64,000 nt of DNA from assembly GCF_033115175.1 (NCBI RefSeq), contig NC_084835.1, positions 57,456,448-57,520,447 of the forward strand, written 5' to 3'. The DNA is from Lepus europaeus (taxonomy: Eukaryota > Chordata > Mammalia > Lagomorpha > Leporidae). Each line of letters starts with the position of its first letter. Within the stretch, counting starts at the first letter, position 1. Made by a program: the position numbers and the translations under genes. The notes below the pieces were generated by a model. It saw only the letters and a list, made by a program, of their open reading frames with translations, had not been told where the DNA came from and did no database searches. Positions 1 through 10,925 of the stretch are shown here, one piece after another.

Positions 1-78
1 ACGGCATTCCTTCCTGCTTTTGTTTCCCTGCACACACTTTTTACTCAGTTTGGCCATTCAAGGAGTTGAACTGAGCTG

Positions 79-84
<6 letters not shown>

Positions 85-114
<30 letters not shown>

Positions 115-430
115 ATAGACAGAGTGGACAGTGAGAGAGAGAGAGAGACAGAGAGAAAGGTCTTCCTTTACTGTTGGTTCACCCTCCAATGGCCGCTGCG
201 GCTGGTGCACAGCGCCGAGCTGAAGCCAGGAGCCAGGTGCTTCTCCTGGTCTCCCATGCGGGTGCAGGGCCCAAGGACCTGAGCCATCCTCCACTGCACT
301 CCCGGGCCACAGCAGAGAGCTGGATTGGAAGAGGGGCAACCGGGACAGAATCCAGCGCCCCGACCAGGATTAGAACCCGGGGTGCCAGTGCCCCAGGTGG
401 AGGATTAGCCTATTGAGCCGCAGCGCCGGC
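85..430 (-). mobile_element. Rabbit C-repeat SINE (young GGCCGGCGCC type)
   Basis: The C-repeat is a tRNA-derived lagomorph SINE with a tRNA-like head, a CT-rich stretch and an A-rich tail. This minus-strand copy runs from a T30 tail complement to the head GGCCGGCGC at its right end. It is flanked by a 14-base target-site duplication (ctgagctggttctt, 71-84; one mismatch at 431-444). The 80- and 93-aa ORFs here are SINE sequence. Confidence 0.92.
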
Positions 431-444
431 CTGAGCCGGTTCTT

Positions 445-1479
445 GATCTGTGAGTTTGTCCAGGGTAGAGACTGAATTTTCAATATGTTCATCCGCTAGG
501 ACAGTGCTTGCTACATGGTGAGGGCACAATAAACTGGGACTCTCTGCAGACTTCATTGGTTTAATTTGGTCATTTGGTTTTATAATTTTCAAGCAATGTC
601 ACCTTTGGGACAGAAAGAAAAAGATATTGCCTTCAACTGTGTGTTGGCATAAGAGGGAGGTACTCAGATAACTATACCACAACAGGCATCATCCATCCAA
701 CATTGAGCGACCAGGAGGATGGAAAGCAAGGCTAGCCAATATTTTCTGTGGAGGGCCAGACAAATGTGGTGGGCTTCTGAGAAGCCATTCAGTTTAACTA
801 CTGGACTCTGCCCTTCTAGCGGAAAAGGAGTCGTAGACGAAAGGTCAACAAGTGACCATGGATGTGTCCCAGTAAAACTCTATTTGCAAACACAGACTTC
901 AGACTGGATTTGGATCATGGACTGTAGTTTTCTGATTCTGATCTAGAGACATGACTTTTCCTCCCTTTATTAATAAGAGGAAAAAATTCAAAGACTCATA
1001 CAAGTGACTGTGGAGGGAGGCAGTCTGCACAGTAAGGGAGTGAATGGGACAGCGAAAGGAGGTAGGGTGTTGGTGGGGCCCAAGGAGGTTTGCAGTGGGA
1101 GAGATGGATTGAGACAAGGCCAGCCTTGTCTTTTCTCCAAGGTTCTTTCATCCGCCTGTGTGTTCCTAACACTCTCTGCTTGGAGCTGCCCACAACACGT
1201 CCGGCTCAACTCTGTCTCCTTCCTCAGCTCAAACTAAATGTCTTCTCCATGAAGCTCCAGCATCTTCCTGCAAGAAGAATAACGAGACAGTCTATGATAA
1301 GATCAAGGAAAAGAAAAGGAAAGGAAAGTGAAGAGCGGGCCCCCTTGAAGGCATCCACTCCCCTTCACAGTCCACTCCCTGCACACACATCCTTAGGATT
1401 CTGCTGGGCCCCCGCGTCCAGGGCCTTTTTGCCAGGCACTAGCTGGATGACTTCCATCCTGTGTGATGCTCAGTTAAGA
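445..1479. other. Unannotated upstream intergenic DNA
   Basis: Single-copy-looking sequence. I see no gene, clear repeat or RNA. The 142-aa ORF at 1090-1518 has no recognisable domain and runs into the next SINE. Confidence 0.5.
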
Positions 1480-1488
1480 ATCAGTGGC

Positions 1489-1814
1489 TGGGGCTGGCGC
1501 TGTGGCATAGCTGGTTAAGCCTTCGCCTGTGATGCTGGCATCCCATATGGGCACCAGTTTGAGTCCTGGCTGCTCCACTTCCAATCCAGCTCTCTGCTAA
1601 TGGCCTGGAAAAATAGTAGAAGATGGCTCAAGTGTTTGGGCCCCTCCATCCATGTGGGAGACCCAGAAGAAGCTCCTGGCTCCTGGCTTTGGCCTGGCCC
1701 AGCCCTGGGCATTGTGGTATATGAGGGAGTGAACTGGCAGATAGAAGACTTCTCTCTCTGTCTCTCTGTAACTCTGCCTTTCAAATAAGTAAATATATCA
1801 TAAAAAAAGAAAAA
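1489..1814 (+). mobile_element. C-repeat SINE
   Basis: Head gggctggcgctgtggcatag, CT-rich stretch and AAATAAGTAAAT tail. The target-site duplication atcagtggc is at 1480-1488 and 1817-1825. Confidence 0.9.
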
Positions 1815-1825
1815 GTATCAGTGGC

Positions 1826-2411
1826 CTCAATGCTAGGTAAACTTCATAATAAAAAAAAAATACTATTGCCTCTCAAGTCAAGAATTTAAACTTTGCCTAT
1901 ACTTGAATTCATCTTCCTTAATATTAACATTTCCCTTTTCAAAAAAGCATTGCCTTTGTGTGTGTGTGTGTGACAGTCCTGCCACGGGCTTGGTTTTATG
2001 GTGTGCAACAGCAGCTGTCCTCTGTGGATGGGCCTTGGATGATCCTTTAGTCACTGGGCCTAGTCCCTACTCAGACTACTTGGCTGTGACCATGGCGCTG
2101 CTCAAGCCAATACCTTGAAAGCCACGCAGTTTTCCCACATCTGCCTCTCTGCTTCGTGCAGTGAGGCCAGCAGGGGGTGCCACTGGGAAACCCAAGAGTT
2201 GGAGGTTTTCACTTCTCTCCAGGGTGGTCACAGTGGATGGAAACGTAAACCAAACCAAACACACTTGGAGAGCACCAGGAAAAAGTGCTCAGTAGCACGT
2301 CTGCACAGATTGTCCTTCTCACTTTGTTACTTCCTGAAGACAGAACTATTGCAGTCCCACGGTGTCAGAGCGCTCTGCACACTATACCCCCAGATCCAAG
2401 CTAGCAACAAC
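1826..2411. other. Unannotated intergenic DNA with CTCF-like motif
   Basis: Contains a short (TG) run near 1957-1971 and a CTCF-like motif listed separately. Nothing else is recognised. Confidence 0.45.
2165..2184 (+). promoter_or_regulatory. CTCF-like motif
   Basis: ggccagcagggggtgccact matches the CTCF core (CCASYAGRKGGCRS) closely. It lies about 15 kb upstream of the PIEZO2 promoter. Occupancy is not known from sequence. Confidence 0.5.
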
Positions 2412-2636
2412 AATGGCTTACGTTTACTGAGTATGTGCCACGAGCCACAGATTTACCTAAGAGCCCTCCATGAAGTGGTTCCTTTAAAGACCAGGCTAAC
2501 ACAAAAATACAAATACAGGGGCTATTAAAATCCCCATTTTACTGATGAGGAAATTGAGGCATGGGGAGATTGAAGGCCACGTAGATACTAAGCGGCAGGT
2601 CAGGGTTCAGATCCAATCCTTGGCCCCACACCCTTC
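2412..2636 (-). mobile_element. MIR element
   Basis: Reverse-complement MIR features in order: ttactgagtatgtgcca, then ccccattttactgatgagg, then the core ending in agcggcaggtcagggttcaga. Old and diverged, as expected of a pan-mammalian SINE. Confidence 0.85.
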
Positions 2637-2654
2637 TTTACTTCCCCTACCCAT

Positions 2655-2895
2655 CTCCTAAATATTTAGTGCATGTGTCTCCTGGGCCAGGCATTAAGCT
2701 GGAACTGGATGTGCATCAGTATTGAACGGCACTTTTCCAGGCCTCCAGAGGCTTCTGGTCTGGTGTCCAGGCAGACATGCACAAAGGCGCGTGTGCACAC
2801 ACACAGGCACACATAGGACATCTGAAGTAGTGAAGAAGGACAGGTCACTGAGAAGGAGGACAATGGGGTGTCAGGGAAGGCTTCTCTTAAGACTT
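2655..2895 (+). repeat. Ancient interspersed repeat, family not named
   Basis: Resembles the common mammalian repeat that reads as a 'last-column tumour-size sentence' pattern of ggccaggcatt, then cagtattgaac, then gtgtcagggaaggcttctct. I recognise the pattern but cannot assign the family. A second short match lies at about 11705-11775. Confidence 0.4.
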
Positions 2896-2924
2896 GATAT
2901 AAAGGGGGGTGGAAGAAAGGGAGA

Positions 2925-3062
2925 AAGACGGGGAGGAATAACTGGGAAGAGAAGGGGGCCATGGGGGAAAGAACCGCTGTATTCCTAAAGTTGTATCTAT
3001 GTAAAAATGCATTCACTAAATTAAAAAAAAAAAAACTCCAATATAAAAAAAAAAAGAAAAAA
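2925..3062 (+). mobile_element. Rabbit L1 3' end, strongly truncated
   Basis: Aligns by eye with the 3' end at 48600-48700: G-rich gggaagagaagggggccatgg, then ctgtattcctaaagttgtat, then cattcactaaatt and an A-rich tail. Only about 140 bases are present, a 5'-truncated LINE insert. Confidence 0.6.
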
Positions 3063-3213
3063 AAAGAGAAGGTGAATGTGTAAGGCTGAAAAAAAGAAGA
3101 AGAAATCAGTGTTTTCATGTGGAGTGACATCAAAACCACTTTTTTCACTATACTGCCTGGCATTCAGCCAATACCAATGCCCTCGTCCTATCCTTTTTCT
3201 TACAGGAATTGTG

Positions 3214-3566
3214 TTGGGGGACAGCGTTGTGGCATAGTAGATAAAGCCACCACGTGCTGTGCTGGCATCCCATATAGGTACTGGTTCGAGTCCTAGCAGC
3301 TCCACTTCCGGTGAAGATCCCTGCTCATGTGACTGGGAAAGCAGTAGAGGATGGCCCTAGTTCTTGGGCCCCTATACCCATGTGGGAGACCAAGGAAAGC
3401 TCCTGGCTCCTGGCTTGGGCCTGGCCCAGCCCCAACCCCCAACCATTGCAGCTATTTGGGAAGTGAATGAAACAGTTTAGGGAAGACCTCTCTCTATCAA
3501 TCTCTCTCTCTCTGTCTCCTTCTCTCTCGCTCTCTAACTCTACCTTTCAAATAAATCTAGAAAGAA
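3214..3566 (+). mobile_element. C-repeat SINE
   Basis: Head ggggacagcgttgtggcata, tRNA B-box-like ggttcgagtcc, CT-rich stretch 3485-3535 and tail ctttcaaataaatc. Somewhat diverged. Confidence 0.88.
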
Positions 3567-4665
3567 AGAAACACATAAATGCTTGCTGTCATTGCCCTAG
3601 GTTTGTGACTACTGTAAGGGGTGAGGATGTTAAACCCCATTTGGGTCACTTTTGGGAGCAGGATTAGTTGCCACACATTCAACCAGAATGGCCCAAGGTA
3701 GAACAACTCTGTATGACCTGCCAAGCAAATCTCAGTGGGAGAACTTACCTGGGTTGGGCACGGAGACCTGTCAGAAGGACCCCCAGAGATGCTGTAATCC
3801 AAAGAGAGGGCTCTGGCTTTGTGACCCAGCCCTTCCTGCAGTGGGGCCTGGAATACAAGGCCAGGTGGGGCAACTTGTTAAAGGACCTACACTGGATGGG
3901 TATGAGGACAGGGACCCTTTCCCATCATTCACCACTGTGTATCTAGAGCCAAAGACAGTGCATGAAATACTCAGAGTAAATGCTTGAAAGAACTGTGACC
4001 TGAGTGGAAGGATAGGGTTTAGACTAGAGGGCAGAGGCTAACTTCCTTGGCACGGGGCCAAATACTGGCAATGCATGGACCCAGTCTCTATTCCAACTGC
4101 ACAGTGGTACTTGGTGGCTGGAAAATATGACTTGCCACTTTCCACGATTTTCTTTTCAGTTGGCATAGTCTTTCTTCAGACCTGGAGATGCAATCAATTG
4201 GGGTAGTCAGAGTATGTTGGCTTGTGCCTTAGTTCTTGCATCTAAGTGGCTTTGCACATATCAACTTTAAGATGATTTTATAGCTTATTGCTCAAAGGAC
4301 AATTTCACTCCAATTGCTACCGCAAGCCGAGAAAGCAAGCTCACATTTACTTCGACTACGTAGGTGAAAAATTTTAGATTTTGCTCATTTCCCAGTTTCG
4401 CTCTAGGAGTAAAACAGCACATTTCATTTTCTTTTGTCAAGAAATCAGGGAGAAAATCTTTTCTGACAGTAACTTACCTTTTGAGAAATGGGTGCTCCTT
4501 TAAGGTCAACAAGAATCTGCAAATTGATCTTCCTGTGTAGGAACTGAACAATAATGTGTGTCTGCCCAGAAGGTGTGCTGACTTGGAGAGGATGCTGTAA
4601 AGTGGTGAGCTAGAAACTTTTGTCTGGCTTCATTCCTACCTAACTCCCAGGAATGATTTGCAAAT
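3567..4665. other. Unannotated intergenic DNA
   Basis: No repeat family or conserved coding pattern recognised. The 111- and 92-aa overlapping ORFs at 3652-3987 look like chance ORFs. Confidence 0.45.
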
Positions 4666-4667
4666 TA

Positions 4668-4742
4668 ATGAGATAATGTCTGAGAAGCACTCTGAGCTCT
4701 TAAAAGAAAGGAGCAAGATAAATCAGGTATTATCATTGTAGT
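4668..4742 (+). mobile_element. MIR 3' fragment
   Basis: aaattaatgagataatgtctgagaag... followed by gcactctgagctc and a tattatcat end matches the MIR 3' half (…ATTAAATGAGATAATG…). Confidence 0.55.
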
Positions 4743-4744
4743 CA

Positions 4745-5795
4745 CTACTTTCTGCTTAACTTCCCGTTTCTGGGAAAATGCCTAAGCTGCTTTTCTCTTC
4801 CTGGAGTCCTGATCCAGGGGGCCAAATCCAGATTGTGAGTTCATGGTTCTCTTCGGTACTATGCCACCTTCTTTATTCTAAGGCAAACAAACCCACAACA
4901 TTTGAAGAAAGATACCTAGGTCATGCATAACATGCAGTTGGGGTCTGCATGGGGAAATTCTGATGCCCTCCCCACCCCCAGCTCCCACACTCATCCTGTT
5001 CTACCCTGAAGGGTAAGACATGGTGCCCTAATCCTACTGATTGCACTGTGAGGAAAAACTTGCAGCAAGTTAATGAGGTTGGATAACCTTGTGCTTTCAT
5101 TGCAGCTGCAGCAGCAGGTGCATATGTCTCGTGATAAAGAGCAAGCAGGTTCACCTCACAGAGTGGGCTGTCATTCTCAAGGGACTCTTTGCTGAGGTCC
5201 CTGTATTCGGGAACCCCCATATTTACAGTGATGCGCAGCTGTGTGTTGGGATGAAGCTAAGGGTTGATCCCAAGCACAACATGGGTGCTGAGGGGTGGGA
5301 TCGTGGTCCAGCCCCCTACGGAAAATGGCCAGTGCTGACCTGTAGCCCTCATCATGCTTGCTGCCCGCAGGCCTTGGGCAGCAGTGGGAAAGATACTGAC
5401 CCGAGTCTGCCCATGACCTCTGGCCAACATGGACTGTGAGGCCTCGGCCAAGTCAGCCCCCTCCATACAGCTCAGAGGCTGCACTTGTTGGGAGTGAGGC
5501 AAAGGAGTTTGGAGGTACGGGGTGAGGAAGGCTACCTCTTGACCTAGGGTCTTCTCCTCAAAGTGCACCTGGAACACTCTGAGTTTTGGAGTTGTCAGCC
5601 TCCTCTGCCCCCATCACTACTGTCCTCTTGCAGCTTGGAAAGCAGGCCTGGAACTGAAGGAGGAGCCACTAGCCTGGACAGAAAGTCACCAGAAAGACAA
5701 AACCAGTGACTAATGATGGCAGTTTCGATGAAAAGACCAATGCAGCAGGAGATACTGCTCTACCAGCCTTGCCCGGCCATCTCCAGACATTTGGC
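4745..5795. other. Unannotated intergenic DNA
   Basis: Mixed composition. Two overlapping opposite-strand ORFs near 5089-5577 have no recognisable features. Nothing further supported. Confidence 0.4.
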
Positions 5796-6271
5796 TGTGC
5801 TAGGGTTTGAATGCAAACCCCAAAAAGTCACATGCTGAAGACTTGGTTCCCGGTGTGATGTGCTGAGCTGGTAGGACCTCAATGACGTGGGGCCCAGTGG
5901 GAGGTGATTAGGTCACAGGGTGCACCACGTTCAAAAGGGATTAATGTTGGTCTCTTGGAGCCAGCAAGTTCTCAGGAGAGCCGGTTGTTATAGAGTAAGG
6001 CCATCCAATGTGCTTGGTTCCTTCCCATGTGGAGAGTTCCCCTCCTGCTTCTCCACCATGTTGTGGTGCAGTCTGGGCCCTCATCAGAGGCGGGACAGAG
6101 GATGCTCCATATTGGTTCAGCCTGCAAGCTGTGAGCTAGACATGAGAGTATGTCCATCAAATTCAGGAAAATGAATTGCTTATTTTGGAGCAAAAAACAT
6201 TGAAATCCATGAATGCAAGGACTCTTCAGAAAGTTCATGCAAAATGGGTGTTATGAGAAAACTATACATGA

Positions 6272-6628
6272 TTTTTTTTTTTTTTGACAGGCAGAGTAGA
6301 CAGTGAGAGAGAGAGAGAGAGAGAAAGGTCTTCCTTTTGCCGTTAGTTCACCCTCCAATGGCTGCCATGGCCGGAGCGCTGCGGCCAGAGCGCTGTGGCC
6401 GGCGCACCGCGCTGATCCGAAGCCAGGAGCCAGGTGCTTCTCCTGGTCTCCCATGGGGTGCAGGGCCCAAGCACTTGGGCCATCCTCCACTGCACTCCTG
6501 GGCTACAGCAGAGAGCTGGCCTGGAAGAGGGGCAACTGGGACAGAATCCAGCGCCCCGACTGGGACTAGAACCCAGTGTGCTGGCGCCACTAGGCGGAGG
6601 ATTAGCCTATTGAGCTGCAGCGCCGGCC
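6272..6628 (-). mobile_element. C-repeat SINE (young type) inside the MITE
   Basis: T-rich tail complement at 6272-6285, head ending cgccggcc. The perfect 10-base duplication ctatacatga is at 6262-6271 and 6629-6638. Confidence 0.93.
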
Positions 6629-6672
6629 CTATACATGAATTTTAAAAGTTTTGGCACTAAAATAAACATTTT

Positions 6673-7007
6673 AAAAATAATTATTCATTTATTTGAAAGT
6701 TGGAGTTGCAGAGAGAAAGAGAGGGAGAGACACAGAAAGAAAGATTTTCCATTCACTGATTCGCTCCCAAGATGGCTGCAATGGTCAGTGTTGGGCTGGG
6801 TCAAAGCCAGGAGCCAGGAGCTTCAATCTGAGTCTCCCACATGGGTAGCAGGGGCTCAAGTATTTGAGACATCTTTTGATGGCTTTCCAGACCATTAACA
6901 GGGAGCTACATTGGAAGTGGAGCAGCCAGGACATGAACTGGCTCCCATAATAGGATGCTGATGTAGCAAGTGCGACTTTCTTCCCTACACCCCAAGGATG
7001 GCCCCCA
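6673..7007 (-). mobile_element. C-repeat SINE (older) inside the MITE
   Basis: ttatttgaaagt tail complement, a GA-rich stretch and a diverged head ending gatggccccc. Duplication taaacat[tc]t at 6663-6672 and 7011-7020. Confidence 0.85.
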
Positions 7008-7326
7008 ATGTAAACATCTTTTAATCTCATTTTTCAGTGGAATTTTCAAGTAACTTTGAAAATCTCTTTTCTTGATAAATTATCCACCTTGAGGTCTTTT
7101 GTTACAGCAATGAAAAGGGACAAAAACAGCATGTGAGAAAAATTAATTCTTGTTTAGTTAAACCACTATAGTTGGGTTTCCCAAAAAGTGGTTAATTTAT
7201 TAAACAAGAATTGAACCAAAAAATTTAATATTATCAAGAAGTGTTTGAAATAGTTCTAATAATGATGTTCCATATGCTATGTTTGTAGCATGCTTTAATT
7301 CATTAGATAAAGAGAGTGATACATAC

Positions 7327-7456
7327 TAGGGGATCTTCATAAAGTTCATAGAAAAGTGCATATTTTAAAAAAAGCTTACATGGATTTCAAAGTTCTGCAC
7401 TAACATAAAATTTATCTTTTAATTTCCTCTTCTATGAACTTTTTGAAGTATCTTGT
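7327..7456. mobile_element. Mariner-type MITE, full length
   Basis: Inverted ends ggggatcttcataaagttc and gaactttttgaagtatcttg pair with each other, and TA dinucleotides flank both ends (TA is the mariner target). Roughly 130 bases with no coding capacity. Confidence 0.75.
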
Positions 7457-7540
7457 ACTGTAGAAATAAACTACATCTAATATACATATAACTTATCAAA
7501 AATAGACAACCTATATGAGGGGCTTCAAAATGTTCCTGAG

Positions 7541-7850
7541 CCAGAGCAGGCATTTAGTCTAGTAGTTAAGACACAAAGGTTGTACATCAGCATGCCTAGG
7601 TTCAATTCTTGGCTCCAGCTCCTGGTTCCTGGTTCCTGGTAATGGAGGAGGCAGCAGTGATGGCTCAAGTAATTGGGTTCTTGCCACTCACAAAAGAGAC
7701 TTGCATTGGGTTCCTGGCTCCCAGCTTTGGCCCTGGTCCAGACCCAGTCATCGAGGGCATTTGGGGTGTGAACAAGTAGCTAGGAGCCATTTCTGTCTGC
7801 TTTGTCTGTCTGTCTGCCTGTCTGTCTGTCTCTCTCTCTCTCAAAGGAAT
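7541..7850 (+). mobile_element. Old diverged C-repeat-related SINE
   Basis: Head ccagagcaggcatttagtct, B-box-like ggttcaattct, the ctggttcctgg core, then a (TCTG)n/CT stretch at 7791-7842. Strongly diverged from the other copies. Confidence 0.7.
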
Positions 7851-7880
7851 AAACAATTTAGATGCACCATTTTTACTTTT

Positions 7881-8208
7881 TTTTTTTTTTTTGACAGACA
7901 GAGTGGACAGTGAGAGAGAGAAAGACAGAGAGAAAGGTCTTCCTTTTCCGTTGGTTCACCCTCCAATGGCTGCTGTGGCCAGTGCACCGCGCTGATCCGA
8001 AGCCAGGAGCCAGGTGCTTCTCCTGGTCTCCCATGCGGGTGAAGGGCCCAAGCACCTGGGCCATCCTCCACTGCACTCCCAGGCCACAACAGAGAGCTGG
8101 CCTGGAAAAGGGGCAACCGGGACAGAATCCGGCACCCCGACCGGGACTAGAACCCGGTGTGCCGGCGCCACAGGCGGAGGATTAGCCTATTGAGCCGTGG
8201 TGCCGGCT
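7881..8208 (-). mobile_element. C-repeat SINE (young type)
   Basis: T-rich tail complement from 7881, head ending gtggtgccggct. Perfect 13-base duplication catttttactttt at 7868-7880 and 8209-8221. Confidence 0.93.
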
Positions 8209-8300
8209 CATTTTTACTTTTAAGAAGAGTTCATAGAAGAGAGAATTAAAATAAAATGAATATTTTCCATGAACTTTTTTGAAGCCCTTCTGTATAACCC

Positions 8301-10650
8301 CTAATTTATTATATCAAGAATTACTCATGATGGAACAGAAGCACAAAAACTTTTCGGATAGATGTGTGTGATCCAAAAAGTACGGACTGTTTCCCCAAAG
8401 TTTCTAGGCTCTAAGGTAGTACTTATACAAAGCTGAACAGTATATCATGCATTTCTCCTTTATGGTAACCAAGAAATAAGGATAATTCCTACTTTTGCTT
8501 GGTTTTTGTAGCTGCTGCCACCATTGTTCAGAGTTCCCGTGGCTTGTTCGGTGTTTCTTGGCAAGGACGCCATGTAAGCCGCCACCTGCTCAGACCTGCT
8601 GGCTCACATCCTGTCTGCTTGGTCGTCCTTTTCCATTGTAACAGAAAACTTCTTCCTGAGGTCACTAAAGTTGACATGTTTTGGGAGCTATCTATGCAAA
8701 TTATCACTCACTCCACAGACAAAACAAATGCCCTAACAGACACTTGCTTTGTGTCTAAGGGCCTATGGACCGTTAAGTCGGTTTGCCTTTCTACTGCATA
8801 AAACAAATGCAATAAAGGCCCATGGAGGGGAAAGCTTGCTTGACAGATAGTATTTTTGGAGAATTCTTAAAACCAATAGCTTACCCCATTATGTACAGCC
8901 TATAAAGACATAAATTGAGCAATAAATTCACCACTTATGGTAACTTTGAAATAAATATTGTGTCACTACAATATTGCAGAATTGAAAATTTGGGACTTAA
9001 CAATTAAAAATAAAACCACTAATAATTATAGTAATAATAATGATATTACATATTGTTAAGTATTTTGTAATTTCCAGGTTAATAAGATGTCCCAAAGCAT
9101 TTTATTTATTTTATTTTTCTTTAATCCTGGGCCTCCAGTTGAATTTTTCTTATGCCCAATTATGCGTCTGTCAGCATGCATTTACTAGGAGAAAATTCCA
9201 TGGTATATGAATTTAATCATGCACAAAAATTGTGATTGCCCAAGAAATACTATAAACTACAATAGCATATGAAAATGAAAGAGAAGAAATGCTATAATGT
9301 GTCATTCAATGGTTTGAATTATATCTGTTTAAGTGTTCATCATTTTTTATTTATATAATATAACAGAGTTCAGAATTTTGGTTTTAACCTAATTTATCAG
9401 AATCACCTTGCTACTTCTTGTCTTATAAATAATAGTTTAGTACTAGTCTGTGAGTAAACCATAAATGAAAATATTTCTGGATTCACAGACTAGCTGAAGT
9501 TTTTGCACTCTTACCAAAAAATGTTTTAATGAGTATTTCATAACTAAAATTTCTTCTCTGTTTCAGATTAGAACTTTTGAGTAAATTTATGGAAATTTTG
9601 TGGTATACATTTTCCCCCATTACTTATAAAAGGACTCTTAAAATTTACATGGGATCCACAAGAAGTGAATGCTTCTCTTTTACCATAATTCTACCAACAT
9701 TGGTTATTACATATTAAAGTTGCTAGCAGTGTATTTCCCAGGTGCAAAGTCATAGTTCATTTTAGTGTTAATTTTTCTAGTTTAATTTTTTAGTGAGATT
9801 AAGTCTCCTCCGTGGTGTTGTTTTTCTCCTGGGTAAATTCCATGATTTATTTCAACACTATGGACAGCAATTGCTCATTGTCATGTACTCTGTGAATATT
9901 CTCCTCAGTTTGCTAAGTTTCTTTTCAAATTGAGTTTTTATGTTCACAATGCTATTACTTATTTTCTTTTTACATTGAACGGTTAATAAAAATAATGGTA
10001 TTGAAAACTTTTCTGAGTAGGTGTGTGTAAGTGCTGTTTCTTGTGGGTGTGATGATGGAGGGTGGGAGGAGACAGAAAATTCTTGGGGTGCAGACCATGG
10101 ACAGGTCCCAGAAGACAATTTCCCCAGGCCCAGGCTTGCCATGGGGGATTGTGTGAAGCATGTATTTCTGCCTTGGCACGTTAAGAAAGCAAAACCTAAG
10201 GGGTACTCCTAGTTGGGCTGTGATAGCGTTTGCTCATAGAAATGGTTAGAAAGTTTCCCAGAATGCAGTTCGATGTCCAGGTGATCCAACACCCAGGACA
10301 CACAGGTGGAACAGAAGTGGGGAGTGAGAGGGCAGCGGAAGGATGGCTCCTCCAGGCTGGACCCAGGGAGGTTGGGAAAGGACACGAGCCCTTATGGTAA
10401 GTCACTCTGGGCCCTAGAGGCTGTGTGCTTGCTTTAAAATCATGCTCTTCCTGTCTTCAAATTTTAATAACTTTATTTATTTAATTAAAAAGGTAAAATA
10501 TATTAAATGATGGTAAAGAACTAGAAGCCTCATACATTGCAAGTGTATGGGTGTGAATGGGTGCAAACATTTTGAGAAACTGTTGCTAAAGGTGTGGTAT
10601 TCTATGAGCTGGTGACTCCATTTAGATTTTCACACAGGTGAAACGAATGT
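8301..10650. other. AT-rich unannotated intergenic DNA
   Basis: Long stretch without a recognisable young repeat, which is unusual in this SINE-dense window. A diverged old element or conserved non-coding DNA cannot be separated by eye. Confidence 0.4.
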
Positions 10651-10652
10651 AT

Positions 10653-10765
10653 GCAGGGACTTCAGAAAGTCCATGGAAAGAGAATTTAAAAGATGAGTTG
10701 ATTTGGGTGTGAAAAATTTTGAAATCCATCCATAGTTTCTCTCTCTCTCTATATATATATATGGA

Positions 10766-10820
<55 letters not shown>

Positions 10821-10925
10821 TATAAAATACATACTTTCCATGAATGTTTGGAAAACCCCTCACGTTTCTGCACCAAGATAAATTTGTCTTTTAATTCCAT
10901 TTCCATGAACTTTTTGAAGTGTTTT
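10653..10925. mobile_element. Mariner-type MITE with internal microsatellite
   Basis: Left end gggacttcagaaagtccatgg and right end catgaactttttgaagtg are inverted repeats of the same family as at 7327. The centre has been expanded by a CT/TA/CA microsatellite. A second internal end-like motif (ccatgaatgtttggaaaaccc) lies at about 10838-10858. Confidence 0.65.
10738..10822. repeat. Compound microsatellite (CT)n(TA)n(CT)n(TA)n(CA)n
   Basis: Alternating blocks of CT, TA, CT, TA and CA repeats, likely polymorphic. Confidence 0.95.

Larger units (their letters stand above)
6214..7050. mobile_element. Mariner-type hairpin transposon (MITE), split by two SINEs
   Basis: The pieces at 6214-6271, 6629-6672 and 7011-7050 rejoin into a roughly 130-base element with inverted ends (ctcttcagaaagttcatg... 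against ...ttttcaagtaacttt). A partial copy in the other orientation (6150-6213) abuts it. The family resembles the Hsmar2/MADE2 MITEs as I remember them. Confidence 0.65.
5796..7131 (+). mobile_element. MaLR-type LTR (MST/MLT1-like), split by later insertions
   Basis: The left part (5796-6145) shows the MaLR LTR order: tgtgctagggtttgaatg, gggaggtgattaggtcac, gggattaatg, caccatgttgtggtgcag, ccctcatcagaggc and cagcctgcaagctgtgag. The right end (about 7050-7131) has cttttcttgataaattatcc, then ggtcttttgttacagcaatg and gggacaaaaacagca. Everything between belongs to a mariner-type element and two SINEs. It is a solo LTR fragment with no viral genes. Confidence 0.75.
7513..8300. mobile_element. Mariner-type MITE split by two SINEs
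   Basis: Left end aggggcttcaaaatgttc (from 7516) and right end gaacttttttgaagccc (8272-8288) are inverted repeats with TA-rich flanks. The body is interrupted at 7541-7850 and 7881-8208. Confidence 0.7.

Noticed and set aside
174..416. ORFs of 60-142 aa at this and dozens of other places
   Set aside because: They lie in C-repeat SINEs on either strand and repeat the same peptide phrases (for example SWLRI, GPSSTA, GVNQ), so they are translated SINE sequence.
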